Shown here in pieces: positions 53,924 to 62,556 of a DNA stretch of 64,000 bases. The stretch covers positions 1 through 64,000 of the forward strand of contig JARFPM010000002.1 of assembly GCA_030444405.1 (NCBI GenBank), read 5' to 3'. The DNA comes from Nitrospira sp. (GTDB lineage: Bacteria; Nitrospirota; Nitrospiria; Nitrospirales; Nitrospiraceae). A model generated the notes under the pieces. The model searched no databases and was not told where the DNA came from. It was given only the letters and a program-made list of their open reading frames with translations. Position 1 is the stretch's first letter. Each line of letters starts with the position of its first letter. The translations under genes were made by a program, and so were the position numbers.

Positions 53924-53963
53924 TCGCAGGCCTGCCGGCAGGAACCATCCGGCAGGCCTGCGA
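53924..53963 (+). terminator. Long hairpin after the PHM-like gene
   Basis: TCGCAGGCCTGCCGG (53924-53938) is the exact complement of CCGGCAGGCCTGCGA (53949-53963) with a ten-base loop, seven bases after the stop codon. The 15-bp GC-rich stem is the strongest in the window but lacks a U tract. Confidence 0.6.
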
Positions 53964-54214
53964 GCGATCCGCAGTTTTCCCACCGTCCAAAATTGTTCAT
54001 TCAAACAGCTTCTTAGCCATCGCTCCCCTACAAAAGAATCGGCCCCCAGTCTGGGTTTCTCGCCGCCACTTGTGGTATCAAGTCACACAGTCTGCGCTGA
54101 AGCAATAGGCAGTGGTTACGGCAGAGTTGGTTGATGGACAGGCGGCGGCGATGCGCAGCAGCCCCGCTGAACCTCCCTGAGAGCAGGCTTGCCCAGTAAC
54201 GCGGAAATCATGCC

Positions 54215-57200
54215 ATGCCGCAGAGTGAGCCAGTCACCATCCTCCTCGTCAATGCAATCGCCGAAGAAATCAAACTGGTTACGCTCAACTTCCGACGATT
54301 CTTTCCAAACTGCCGAGTCGAAGCCGTCTACACCGTAGAGGAAGCGCTTCAGTGGGGGCATCGGGCATCGTGGCACCTCATTTTAGTCGATGAGGAGTTG
54401 CTCCCGCAGCTCGCCGCGCCTGTCTTCTCAGAACTGAAGCAGCTTGCACCCCATGCCACGCTCGTGCTGCAGACGGGTCATAGCGAGTCCACCGCCGCCT
54501 TGGATGCTCTTCAGGCCGGGGCGGATTTTGTCCTCTACAAGAAGTCGCCCAGTTTTCTCACCGAACTGGTGTTGTACACAAAAGGCGCGCTCGAAACAGG
54601 CGCCATCCGCATGACACTCAAACAGACGCAGGATCGCCACGCCCGTCTCATTGATATGCTCAGCGATGGATTATACGAACTCGATGCGGAAGGACGATTC
54701 ATGCATCTGAGCCCGCTCGCCGCTGAAATGCTGGGCTACACGCAGGACGAGTTAATCGGCACCCCCTACTCTGCCCTCGTGCCTCTGGATCAACAGGATC
54801 GCGCTCGTCATCGTTTCAACGACCGCAGAACAGGGACGCGAGCGGCTCAACGGACAGAAATCGATCTCATCCGCAAACCATCCACCGACAAACGAGTCCA
54901 CGCCCGAGTGAGGGTCGAGCTCAGCGCGAGAGGGCTGTACGATTTTAATCGCCGGTATGTCGGAACGCTGGGTTTGTTGCGCGATCTATCCCGACACCGC
55001 CAGCAAACGAAGACAATTGCTCAGCTGGAACATCAACTTCGTGAATCCGATCGACTTCTCGCCATGGCACAACGCTTTTCAACCTTATCGAAAAGTCTGC
55101 ATGCCCCCCATAACGCGATGTACGCCCAATCCCAACTCCTGCTCAAAACCATCCACGACGCCCACCTGATCGAACAAGTAGATTCATTGGCAACGTACGC
55201 CGCTCAAGCCGCCCATCTGGGGAAAGAACTCGTCCAGACCACGACGGAAATCGTCCTCCGCCGAGACACCATCAACGACATCATCGAGTCCGTCCTGGCC
55301 GCCGCTCAACCTCCCCTTGCGAACACCGATTGGATTGAACGGGCGTATGGACGGGATCTTCCGCCTTTCACCGGAAACCTCGACTCCATGATGAACCTCC
55401 TGCGCATTCTCCTCTCACATGCCCGACGCTATGTGGCCGCTGTAGGCCCCCTCCATCGCTTACGAGTCAGTACTAGGGCAATCACCCAAGACGGAGCCTC
55501 CCTAGACCAAGAGACATCCTTGCTTCCACAAACAACGGCCGCCGAATTCGAGATTCACATCCAAGAGACAAACCTCCTCTCCCCGGCTCAGGAACCGCCC
55601 TTGCAGACAACCGACGATCTCTTTGTGGCCTACGCGTTGATCAAGCGACTCGGAGGCCGTTGGGATTTTCTGGCCCCCGTCGGCGGCTTTCTGTCGATCA
55701 AGGTGTGGATTCCGGTGGAACAACCTGCTGTGCTGGACAGTCGCGCTGTGCCGGTGACCCCACTCGTTTCTTCGACAGGCGGCGCGGTCGAACAGACTAC
55801 CGAGTCGATTCTTCAGACTACGGCGCATCCCTTACCGACCGGACCCCTTCCCTCCGTCCAATCAACGGAGCCTTTGCCTGACCGCCGCAGACATATTCGG
55901 GCGACCGTCGACCTACCAGCGCGCGTTACAATCGGCGATGCGCCGCAGGAAGGTGTCATGATTGATCTGAGTCTCAGCGGAGCCACTTTGGAGGTCGAAG
56001 GTGTGCTCCCGTCATTTGAACAACAGCCCGTCTACCTGCTCCTTAAGACAGCCCTCAGCATCTTGGAACTGGATGCCACCGCGCATGACCGAGGAGAAAC
56101 TCCCCGACGGGCCGGCATCGAACGGCGAACCTCCCGTCTTGCACTCGAGTTCACCGCACTCAACGAGAGCCAGCAGAAGATCCTCGCGTCGTTTATTGAG
56201 GCCGCACGAGTACATGCATCTGCCATAACAGTCGAAGCTCAGTTTCCGCCGCTCGATAAGACAGGTGAATTTGTAGTGCGAGGCACAGACTACCGCGAGA
56301 CCGTGAGATTTCGAGTTGCGCTGCCGGTCCGCATTGAAACTTCTAAAGCAGCGGGCGGAAGTCTGTTGGGCATTGCCGTCAACTTCAGCCGAGGCGGTGT
56401 ATGCGTGCAAACAGAGCCGTTCCTGCCAATGATCGATGAGGTAGTCGTGCTTCATTTCTCCTCGATCGACGTCCATGATCAGTCCAGGGCACAGAAGCCG
56501 GAAGCGCCCGAAGTGATTCTGACCGGCCGCGTTGTGCATCTTGCTCCCGATCCCACCGTTCCATCCAGGCTAACACCGGGTCTATCACAGCCTGGACAGC
56601 GCATCGGCATCCGTTTTTCCCACCTGACGCCGTTCGCGGAACGGCAAGTCAACCGCCTGCTTGGGCAACACATCGGCTCCTCCAAAGACTTTGCGGATCC
56701 AGACGGCCGGCCCTTAATCATGAGCGACAGATGGGAATGCCGGAATATGCACGGCCAGGCTATTGCGGTGACGGCCGATCATGCTCGCCATCTAATCTCA
56801 TCCGACACGCCGATCATCATCGTCATTCCCGGATTCGGATCGACTCAAACCGACTACGTATCGCTCTCATTTTACCTGGCTGCCAACCATTTGCGCGTGC
56901 TTCGCTATGACCACTCGAACCATGTCGGCCAAAGCGATGGCAGTATGCTGCAGGTCACGTTGCGCAACATGCAGGCTGATCTCCAGAGCATCCTGGACTT
57001 TGTTCACACTACATGGACCACCGCTCCCGTAGCTCTCCTCGCCGAAGACATTGCGGCGCGAGTGGCGGTGAAAGTCATGGCTCGGAGCACATCGGCCGAT
57101 AAGCTTTTCTTGTTGAATCCTGTTCTCGACATAGAAACCGCTCTTTCTACCATCGATCGCCCCAACGTCATTGAAGCCTACCGGCAAGGTCATCGGCGGG

Positions 57201-58408
57201 GCATTGCTAATCTCTGGGGACTCAATGTCAACTTCGACCAGTTTGTCGGCGATGCGATCACGGGAGACTATGTCGACTTGGCCTCGTCAAGAGCTGACTT
57301 CGCTCAAGTGGCCACTCCGCCTGTCATCCTGGTCTCTGCCAGAAGAATCCGTCCCCTTGAACCCATGTTCGGCCCTCAATATCAGTCCCTCAACACCATG
57401 AGACTCGCTCCAACTGTTGTATCGCTGCCGGCCGACGTGTCCGGAGAATCCGGCGCCTACGACGAGCGCCGTACCGCCGCCTTCAAGACGATCTTGAAAC
57501 TGATCTCAACTTCCCTGATCGGCAATTCTTCCTCGGCTCAGGTCCGCGAACCGAAACTACGTGATGTTTCTCAGCAACGGCAGTTGGAGCATGAGCGTAT
57601 CCGCATTCGCTGCCATGTCTCACAGGCCACACGCATCGCCTTGTGGGGAGCTCACTTGGCCCATCTACCTCAACTCGAAACCTTGCCGGACTATTCTGCT
57701 TTGACGAGTGAACTGTATCGCCGGCTCCTTCCGCTTGAACCAGGCATGACCGTCCTCGATATCGGCTGCGGCCAAAGAAACTTCGTCCGTCTCATGCTGA
57801 CCAATCAAGCCTATCGGTCGGCGCATCAAAGAGGACGGATGGCCGTTCCTCTCCGCTATGTGGGGTTGGACCAGTCGCTTGAATCGCTTAGACTTGCAAA
57901 ACTGCAGACCCTTACATTCGCTAAAGAACTGCCCGGCACACTCACGGCTGCCGTCCCAACCGCCCAGTCCGTAGCGACAAGCTGGGTGCACACGGACTGG
58001 AATGTACCTCTTCCTTTTATCGATGGATCGATGGAGCGCATTCTCTGCCATCTTTCGCTCTCCTTTACTTCTTCTCCCCTTCATTGTCTAAGGCAATTGC
58101 TCAGAATCTTGCATCCGGATGGGACGGCCGTCTTGACCTGTTTTCAACCGCACACCGATCTCTCAACGCTGTTTCGCCGTTACGTGCGCGCAGCAGACCA
58201 TGATGAATTCGGCACTCCGGCCCAAATCGTCCTTCACTATCTCGGCCGCCTGCGCGAAGCCATTCGGCATGGTTTATTGCATAACTATGAACGCGATGAG
58301 TTCGCCGGTCTGCTGGCTCGTGCCGGTGCGGGCCCAATCCAGTTTTTCTCCGTTCTCGACAACCAACTTCTACTCGCCCTTGTTCGGAAGACCAAATCCG
58401 CTGGATGA
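54215..58408 (+). CDS. Giant signalling fusion: REC-PAS-kinase remnant-PilZ-PilZ-LuxD-like-methyltransferase
   Basis: The 1397-residue protein has seven parts. A receiver-like domain (1-125) keeps Asp59 and Lys109/110 but lacks the acidic pair. A PAS domain follows (138-260), then a remnant of dimerisation and ATPase regions (265-500, ending AYALIKRLGGRWDFL) without N, G1 or His motifs. PilZ 1 has R558xxxR562 and D584xSxxG589; PilZ 2 has R694xxxR698 and N723xSxxG728, so both can bind c-di-GMP. Residues 862-1100 resemble LuxD-type acyl thioesterase (VIPGFGSTQTDY, RYDHSNHVGQSDGS), but AEDIAARV replaces the serine elbow. A methyltransferase (1165-1395, VLDIGCGQ) ends the chain. It may couple c-di-GMP to methylation. 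No signal peptide is seen. Confidence 0.85.
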   Translation: MPQSEPVTILLVNAIAEEIKLVTLNFRRFFPNCRVEAVYTVEEALQWGHRASWHLILVDEELLPQLAAPVFSELKQLAPHATLVLQTGHSESTAALDALQAGADFVLYKKSPSFLTELVLYTKGALETGAIRMTLKQTQDRHARLIDMLSDGLYELDAEGRFMHLSPLAAEMLGYTQDELIGTPYSALVPLDQQDRARHRFNDRRTGTRAAQRTEIDLIRKPSTDKRVHARVRVELSARGLYDFNRRYVGTLGLLRDLSRHRQQTKTIAQLEHQLRESDRLLAMAQRFSTLSKSLHAPHNAMYAQSQLLLKTIHDAHLIEQVDSLATYAAQAAHLGKELVQTTTEIVLRRDTINDIIESVLAAAQPPLANTDWIERAYGRDLPPFTGNLDSMMNLLRILLSHARRYVAAVGPLHRLRVSTRAITQDGASLDQETSLLPQTTAAEFEIHIQETNLLSPAQEPPLQTTDDLFVAYALIKRLGGRWDFLAPVGGFLSIKVWIPVEQPAVLDSRAVPVTPLVSSTGGAVEQTTESILQTTAHPLPTGPLPSVQSTEPLPDRRRHIRATVDLPARVTIGDAPQEGVMIDLSLSGATLEVEGVLPSFEQQPVYLLLKTALSILELDATAHDRGETPRRAGIERRTSRLALEFTALNESQQKILASFIEAARVHASAITVEAQFPPLDKTGEFVVRGTDYRETVRFRVALPVRIETSKAAGGSLLGIAVNFSRGGVCVQTEPFLPMIDEVVVLHFSSIDVHDQSRAQKPEAPEVILTGRVVHLAPDPTVPSRLTPGLSQPGQRIGIRFSHLTPFAERQVNRLLGQHIGSSKDFADPDGRPLIMSDRWECRNMHGQAIAVTADHARHLISSDTPIIIVIPGFGSTQTDYVSLSFYLAANHLRVLRYDHSNHVGQSDGSMLQVTLRNMQADLQSILDFVHTTWTTAPVALLAEDIAARVAVKVMARSTSADKLFLLNPVLDIETALSTIDRPNVIEAYRQGHRRGIANLWGLNVNFDQFVGDAITGDYVDLASSRADFAQVATPPVILVSARRIRPLEPMFGPQYQSLNTMRLAPTVVSLPADVSGESGAYDERRTAAFKTILKLISTSLIGNSSSAQVREPKLRDVSQQRQLEHERIRIRCHVSQATRIALWGAHLAHLPQLETLPDYSALTSELYRRLLPLEPGMTVLDIGCGQRNFVRLMLTNQAYRSAHQRGRMAVPLRYVGLDQSLESLRLAKLQTLTFAKELPGTLTAAVPTAQSVATSWVHTDWNVPLPFIDGSMERILCHLSLSFTSSPLHCLRQLLRILHPDGTAVLTCFQPHTDLSTLFRRYVRAADHDEFGTPAQIVLHYLGRLREAIRHGLLHNYERDEFAGLLARAGAGPIQFFSVLDNQLLLALVRKTKSAG

Positions 58409-58508
58409 AACAGCTCCTCAGGTGTATACTTTCTACCTAGGTATGATACGTAGCTCCATTTCCACCACGACGAACGACGCTGGCGAATAAATCTCGCACA
58501 CCACGCTC

Positions 58509-59780
58509 ATGACGGATCGCACGGCGCCGCCATCGGACCCTTGTCAATCAGGCACGGCATCACTGCAACGACTCACGCAGTTTGCACGAGATATGGGGCA
58601 CCCGACAAGCCTCCCAGTCATCGCGGAGCGCATTCTTTCCGGCCTCTCTGATGTATCCCGGCACTCTCAAGGGGTTCTTTATCTGCTTGAACGCGAACGT
58701 TTCTGCCCGGTGGTTTCACAAGCGGAGGGGTCTTCGATAGCAGCGTTTCCCGTCCTTCCCCTTGATCACCCCCTTGTTCAACAACTGGCTCACCACCAAG
58801 ACATCCTCGACTCGCCTGCGTTGACCGATTCCCTATGCAGGGGGTCCTTGGACAATGCCACGGAGGCCCAACTCGCCACTCATCCCGTCAACTTGGCCAT
58901 CCCGCTGCTGAATCGAGGAAGGCTGATCGCCTTCGTATTGCTGCAATCCCGGATAGAAACCACCGTCATTTCCTCCCATACCCTGGAACTCCTGGCTGCT
59001 ATGGCCCAGAATGCCGCCAACGCGCTTGACTCTTTCCTGCTTTATGAGGACCTCCGGCAGTCCCAAGCTCTCATGCGGCGAACTGATCGATTGCGTTCTC
59101 TGGAAACCATTGCCGGAGGTTTTGCTCATGAAATCAGAAATCCCTTGACGTCGATCAAAACCTTCATCCAGCTGGCTCCGGAACGTAAGAATGACAGTCA
59201 ATTTATCGGTGAATTCAGCCGAATTGTGCTCGATGACGTCAATCGGATTGAACGGTTGATTCAGGAGATTCTCGACTACGCTCGATACATGGAACCTCAA
59301 CTGACCGATGAGGATCCGAATGAAATCGTCTCGTCGTGCCTGTACTTCATCCAAGTAAAAGCCGACAGCCGAGGGATCAAGATTGAAAAAGATTTGGCGG
59401 TTGAGCTTCCTCGTGGCATGTTAGATCGGCAACAAATGAAACAGGTCCTTTTAAACCTGCTCCTGAATGCGATGGATGCCATCGGCGAAAAAACCGGAAC
59501 TATCCGAGTACGGACCACGAGGCTTCAAAAAGCGGACGGTGAGATAGGCACTCAGATAGAGATCGAAGATACGGGGCACGGCATCTCACCCGAAAACCTT
59601 GAACACATCTTTGACCCGTTTTTTACCACCAAACATGCGAGCGCCGTTAACGAAGGAACGGGGTTGGGACTGACCATCGCTCATCAGATCATTCAGGAGC
59701 ATCGAGGAGAGATTCAAGTTCAGAGTACGGAAGGGATCGGAACCACCTTCCGCATCAATCTTCCCTCCCACCGCTGTTAG
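58509..59780 (+). CDS. GAF-domain sensor histidine kinase (NtrB-like)
   Basis: The 423-residue kinase has an N-terminal GAF-like sensory region (about 20-175), a HisKA domain with His207 (FAHEIRNPLTSIK) and a complete HATPase domain: NLLLNAMDAIG (N box), EIEDTGHGIS (G1), FDPFFTTK (F box) and GTGLGLTIAHQI (G2). No transmembrane segment is present, so it senses in the cytoplasm. It starts 100 bases after the fusion gene and ends 16 bases before the NtrC-type regulator, its likely target. Confidence 0.93.
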   Translation: MTDRTAPPSDPCQSGTASLQRLTQFARDMGHPTSLPVIAERILSGLSDVSRHSQGVLYLLERERFCPVVSQAEGSSIAAFPVLPLDHPLVQQLAHHQDILDSPALTDSLCRGSLDNATEAQLATHPVNLAIPLLNRGRLIAFVLLQSRIETTVISSHTLELLAAMAQNAANALDSFLLYEDLRQSQALMRRTDRLRSLETIAGGFAHEIRNPLTSIKTFIQLAPERKNDSQFIGEFSRIVLDDVNRIERLIQEILDYARYMEPQLTDEDPNEIVSSCLYFIQVKADSRGIKIEKDLAVELPRGMLDRQQMKQVLLNLLLNAMDAIGEKTGTIRVRTTRLQKADGEIGTQIEIEDTGHGISPENLEHIFDPFFTTKHASAVNEGTGLGLTIAHQIIQEHRGEIQVQSTEGIGTTFRINLPSHRC

Positions 59781-59796
59781 AACGCAAGGAGCTCTT

Positions 59797-61227
59797 GTGG
59801 AAAGCTCGGTTGTTAGAAAACGAGTTCTGTTGATCGATGATGATCCCCGAGTCCGTGCCTCTCTCAAGATGGTTCTCGAACCCATCTATGACATTCTCCA
59901 AGCTAGTGATGGACATGAGGGACTCGCTGTGTTTCGGAAGGATGAGCCCGACCTTATCCTCCTCGACGTCATTCTCCCGGGAACCGACGGCCTCGCAGTG
60001 CTCCAAATGCTCCGTATGGAGAGCAAGACCCCCCCTGTCATCATGCTCACAGGCACCAAATCCGTAAAAACAGCCGTCGACGCCATGAAGCTCGGCGCCG
60101 CTGACTATCTCTCAAAACCGTTCGATGTCGATGAGCTGCGTATCGTCATTGATCGAGTCCTGAACTCCTCCGAATTGGAGCGAGAGGTCAAGCAACTGCG
60201 GGCTCAGGTCGTTCAGCGCTATGCCTTCCATAATCTAATCGGGAAAAGCCAGGGCATGCAGGAGATCTACTCAAAAATCGAGCAGGTCGCCGACAGTCGT
60301 ACCACCGTGCTCATTACGGGAGAAAGTGGCACGGGAAAGGAATTGGTAGCGAGGGCCTTGCACTATAACAGTGCCCGGCGCGAACGCCCCTTCATCGCAC
60401 TGAACTGCGCAGCTTTGCCTGAAACGCTGATTGAAAGTGAACTCTTCGGCCACGAAAAGGGTTCGTTCACGGATGCGACAGCCCGACGCGTCGGACAGTT
60501 CGAGTTGGCGAACACCGGGACGCTGTTCCTGGATGAAATCGGCGACTTAAGTCCGGTTACACAAGCTAAGCTCCTGCGTGTCATCCAAGAGCGCGAATTT
60601 ACGAGAATCGGTGGAGTTCAGCCGATCAAGGTCGATGTCCGCATTGTGGCGGCGACGAACAAGAATCTTGACGACCTTGTTCGAAAGGGGCAGTTCCGAG
60701 AAGACCTCTACTACCGCATCAACGTCATTGCGCTCTTTCTCCCTCCACTCCGTGAACGGGGTGAGGACATTCCTCTCCTGGCCAAACATTTCCTCGAGAA
60801 ACGGCTGGAAGAGGAGCGACGCCCACGGATCGAATTCGAAAAAGACGCACTGGAGCTTCTAACTCGTTATTCTTGGCCGGGCAATGTGCGCGAGCTGGAA
60901 AACTTCGTCGAGCAAGCGTTCATCTGGTCCCAACATGCTGCGCAAATCACTTCGGAGCATTTGCCGACCCTGATCAAGAGCGATTCCCGCTCAACGTCGC
61001 TTCGAGACGATACCCTTGCCGGTCGTATGTCGCTTGAAAAAGCAGTGATGGAGTTTGAACGGGATATCATCCTTGATGCGTTGAAACGAACCAATTACGT
61101 ACAAACCCATGCTGCGAACCTACTCGGAATCAGCCGCAGGATGCTAAAATACCGAATGGACACCCTCCGCATCGGTCGTCCTGACAATTCTACTATCCAA
61201 GAGCCCGACTCACCCATGCAAGAATGA
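59797..61227 (+). CDS. NtrC-type sigma-54 response regulator
   Basis: The 476-residue protein has a complete receiver (Asp14-16, phospho-Asp57, Lys107), a AAA+ domain (Walker A GESGTGKE near residue 175) and a C-terminal Fis-type HTH ([16 protein letters not shown]). The sigma-54 contact loop is GSFTDA (222-227), differing from GAFTGA at two places. A GTG start with AAGGAG at proper distance was used. It should be phosphorylated by the kinase 16 bases upstream. Its targets are unknown. Confidence 0.93.
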   Translation: MESSVVRKRVLLIDDDPRVRASLKMVLEPIYDILQASDGHEGLAVFRKDEPDLILLDVILPGTDGLAVLQMLRMESKTPPVIMLTGTKSVKTAVDAMKLGAADYLSKPFDVDELRIVIDRVLNSSELEREVKQLRAQVVQRYAFHNLIGKSQGMQEIYSKIEQVADSRTTVLITGESGTGKELVARALHYNSARRERPFIALNCAALPETLIESELFGHEKGSFTDATARRVGQFELANTGTLFLDEIGDLSPVTQAKLLRVIQEREFTRIGGVQPIKVDVRIVAATNKNLDDLVRKGQFREDLYYRINVIALFLPPLRERGEDIPLLAKHFLEKRLEEERRPRIEFEKDALELLTRYSWPGNVRELENFVEQAFIWSQHAAQITSEHLPTLIKSDSRSTSLRDDTLAGRMSLEKAVMEFERDIILDALKRTNYVQTHAANLLGISRRMLKYRMDTLRIGRPDNSTIQEPDSPMQE

Positions 61228-61427
61228 CACACCTATGCACAAGAATGTCACACTTATTCACATATTATCCTCTTCACCCTGTCGATAAGATAGGTACCCT
61301 ATTATTATTGTAAACTACGTATAGTTGCCAATATTTTCACCACCACTCTATATTGAAATGCCCTGTAAGTTCATGAAAAGGAATGAGAATTGCTTAATTT
61401 TGGCACAGCTTGGAGTAAGCAACGAGC

Positions 61428-62555
61428 ATGGACATGGCTTCTTGTCAGGCCGGAACACAACCGACAGTCCTCGTGATTGATGATGAAGCGGGGCCCCGCG
61501 ATGCCCTTAAAACGATACTTCGCACCTTCTGCAACGTTCGATCTGCAGAAAACGCCAAGACAGCTCTTGATGTCCTCAATCAGGACCCTATTGACCTGAT
61601 CACTCTCGATCAAAAGCTCCCAGATCGTCACGGACTTGATCTTCTCAGAGACATAAAGCACCGTCACCCCGACGTGGAGGTGATTATCGTCACGGGATAC
61701 GGGAGCCTGAAGTCCGCCATGGAGGGTATTCGCCACGGAGCCGCTGGCTATCTGCTTAAGCCTTTCAACGTGAATGAGCTGACCACCCTCATCCAGCAGA
61801 CCATGGACAAGAAGCGCCGACTCGACTTTCTCCGCCACTCTCTCCGAACACTACCGGACCTTTGGGGCTCAGAAGAAGAGAGCGCACGAGCGTGGAACAA
61901 GGTTAAGACTGGATATGCTTCCCTCTCCATCAATGCACAAGGCGCTGTCGCTTCGCAGCAAGACGATATGAGCCTGCTTCCACTCTTGTCCGATATTCTG
62001 GAGGCCACGGACCGTCAATTACTCAATCATTCGAGCCGAGTGAGTTTCTATGCCACGTTGATGGCCAGCCGACTCAACCTTACCGCCTCCGAGCAAAAAT
62101 CATTGGCCCTTGGAGCCTTCTTGCATGATTTAGGGAAAACGAGCCTCCCATCGTATAGGTTTTCAGAAGACCAGGTTCTTCCGTCTGGGGAAGCATCCCT
62201 CTGTAGGGAACACTCCGACAGAGGCGCACGGATGATTGCGCCGCTGGGTTTACCGATTGAGGTGGGGCAAATCGTCGCATCCCACCACGAGCGATGGGAT
62301 GGGCAAGGCTACCCTCGCGGACTCCGAGGCACGGATATTCCGTTTCTGGCTCGCATTGTCGGCATCGCCCAAACGTTTGATCATTTGACCGCCGACGTAC
62401 CTGGGCGCGTTGCCCTGCCGCTGGATGCCGCAACCCGCCAAATTTCGCTTCAATCTGAGACGCATTTCGACCCGCTGTTGCTGGAATTCTTCATTCAGGT
62501 CGTGAAAGACTCGCCCGTCTCGACTCCCGCCATGGACATCGCTCCCGCCGCTTGA
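61428..62555 (+). CDS. Response regulator with HD-GYP phosphodiesterase domain
   Basis: The 375-residue protein joins a receiver (phospho-Asp61, Lys111) to an HD-GYP domain. The HD pair is His233-Asp234 (FLHDLGKT), and HHERWDGQGYP (286-296) carries two further metal His and the GYP signature. It should hydrolyse c-di-GMP, controlled by phosphorylation. The linker from 128 to 180 is helical. With the double-PilZ protein encoded three genes earlier, it forms a local c-di-GMP circuit. A 200-base AT-rich spacer separates it from the NtrC-type gene, so it may have its own promoter. Confidence 0.93.
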   Translation: MDMASCQAGTQPTVLVIDDEAGPRDALKTILRTFCNVRSAENAKTALDVLNQDPIDLITLDQKLPDRHGLDLLRDIKHRHPDVEVIIVTGYGSLKSAMEGIRHGAAGYLLKPFNVNELTTLIQQTMDKKRRLDFLRHSLRTLPDLWGSEEESARAWNKVKTGYASLSINAQGAVASQQDDMSLLPLLSDILEATDRQLLNHSSRVSFYATLMASRLNLTASEQKSLALGAFLHDLGKTSLPSYRFSEDQVLPSGEASLCREHSDRGARMIAPLGLPIEVGQIVASHHERWDGQGYPRGLRGTDIPFLARIVGIAQTFDHLTADVPGRVALPLDAATRQISLQSETHFDPLLLEFFIQVVKDSPVSTPAMDIAPAA

Positions 62556-62556
62556 T

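Noticed and set aside
53924-53963. Long palindrome considered as a CRISPR or attachment-site repeat
   Set aside because: It occurs only once in the window and lies directly after a stop codon, which fits a transcription terminator or mRNA-stabilising hairpin.
61401-61417. TGGCAC sequence before the HD-GYP gene as a sigma-54 promoter
   Set aside because: The -12 element does not fall at the required distance from TGGCAC, and the site is only a few bases from the start codon.
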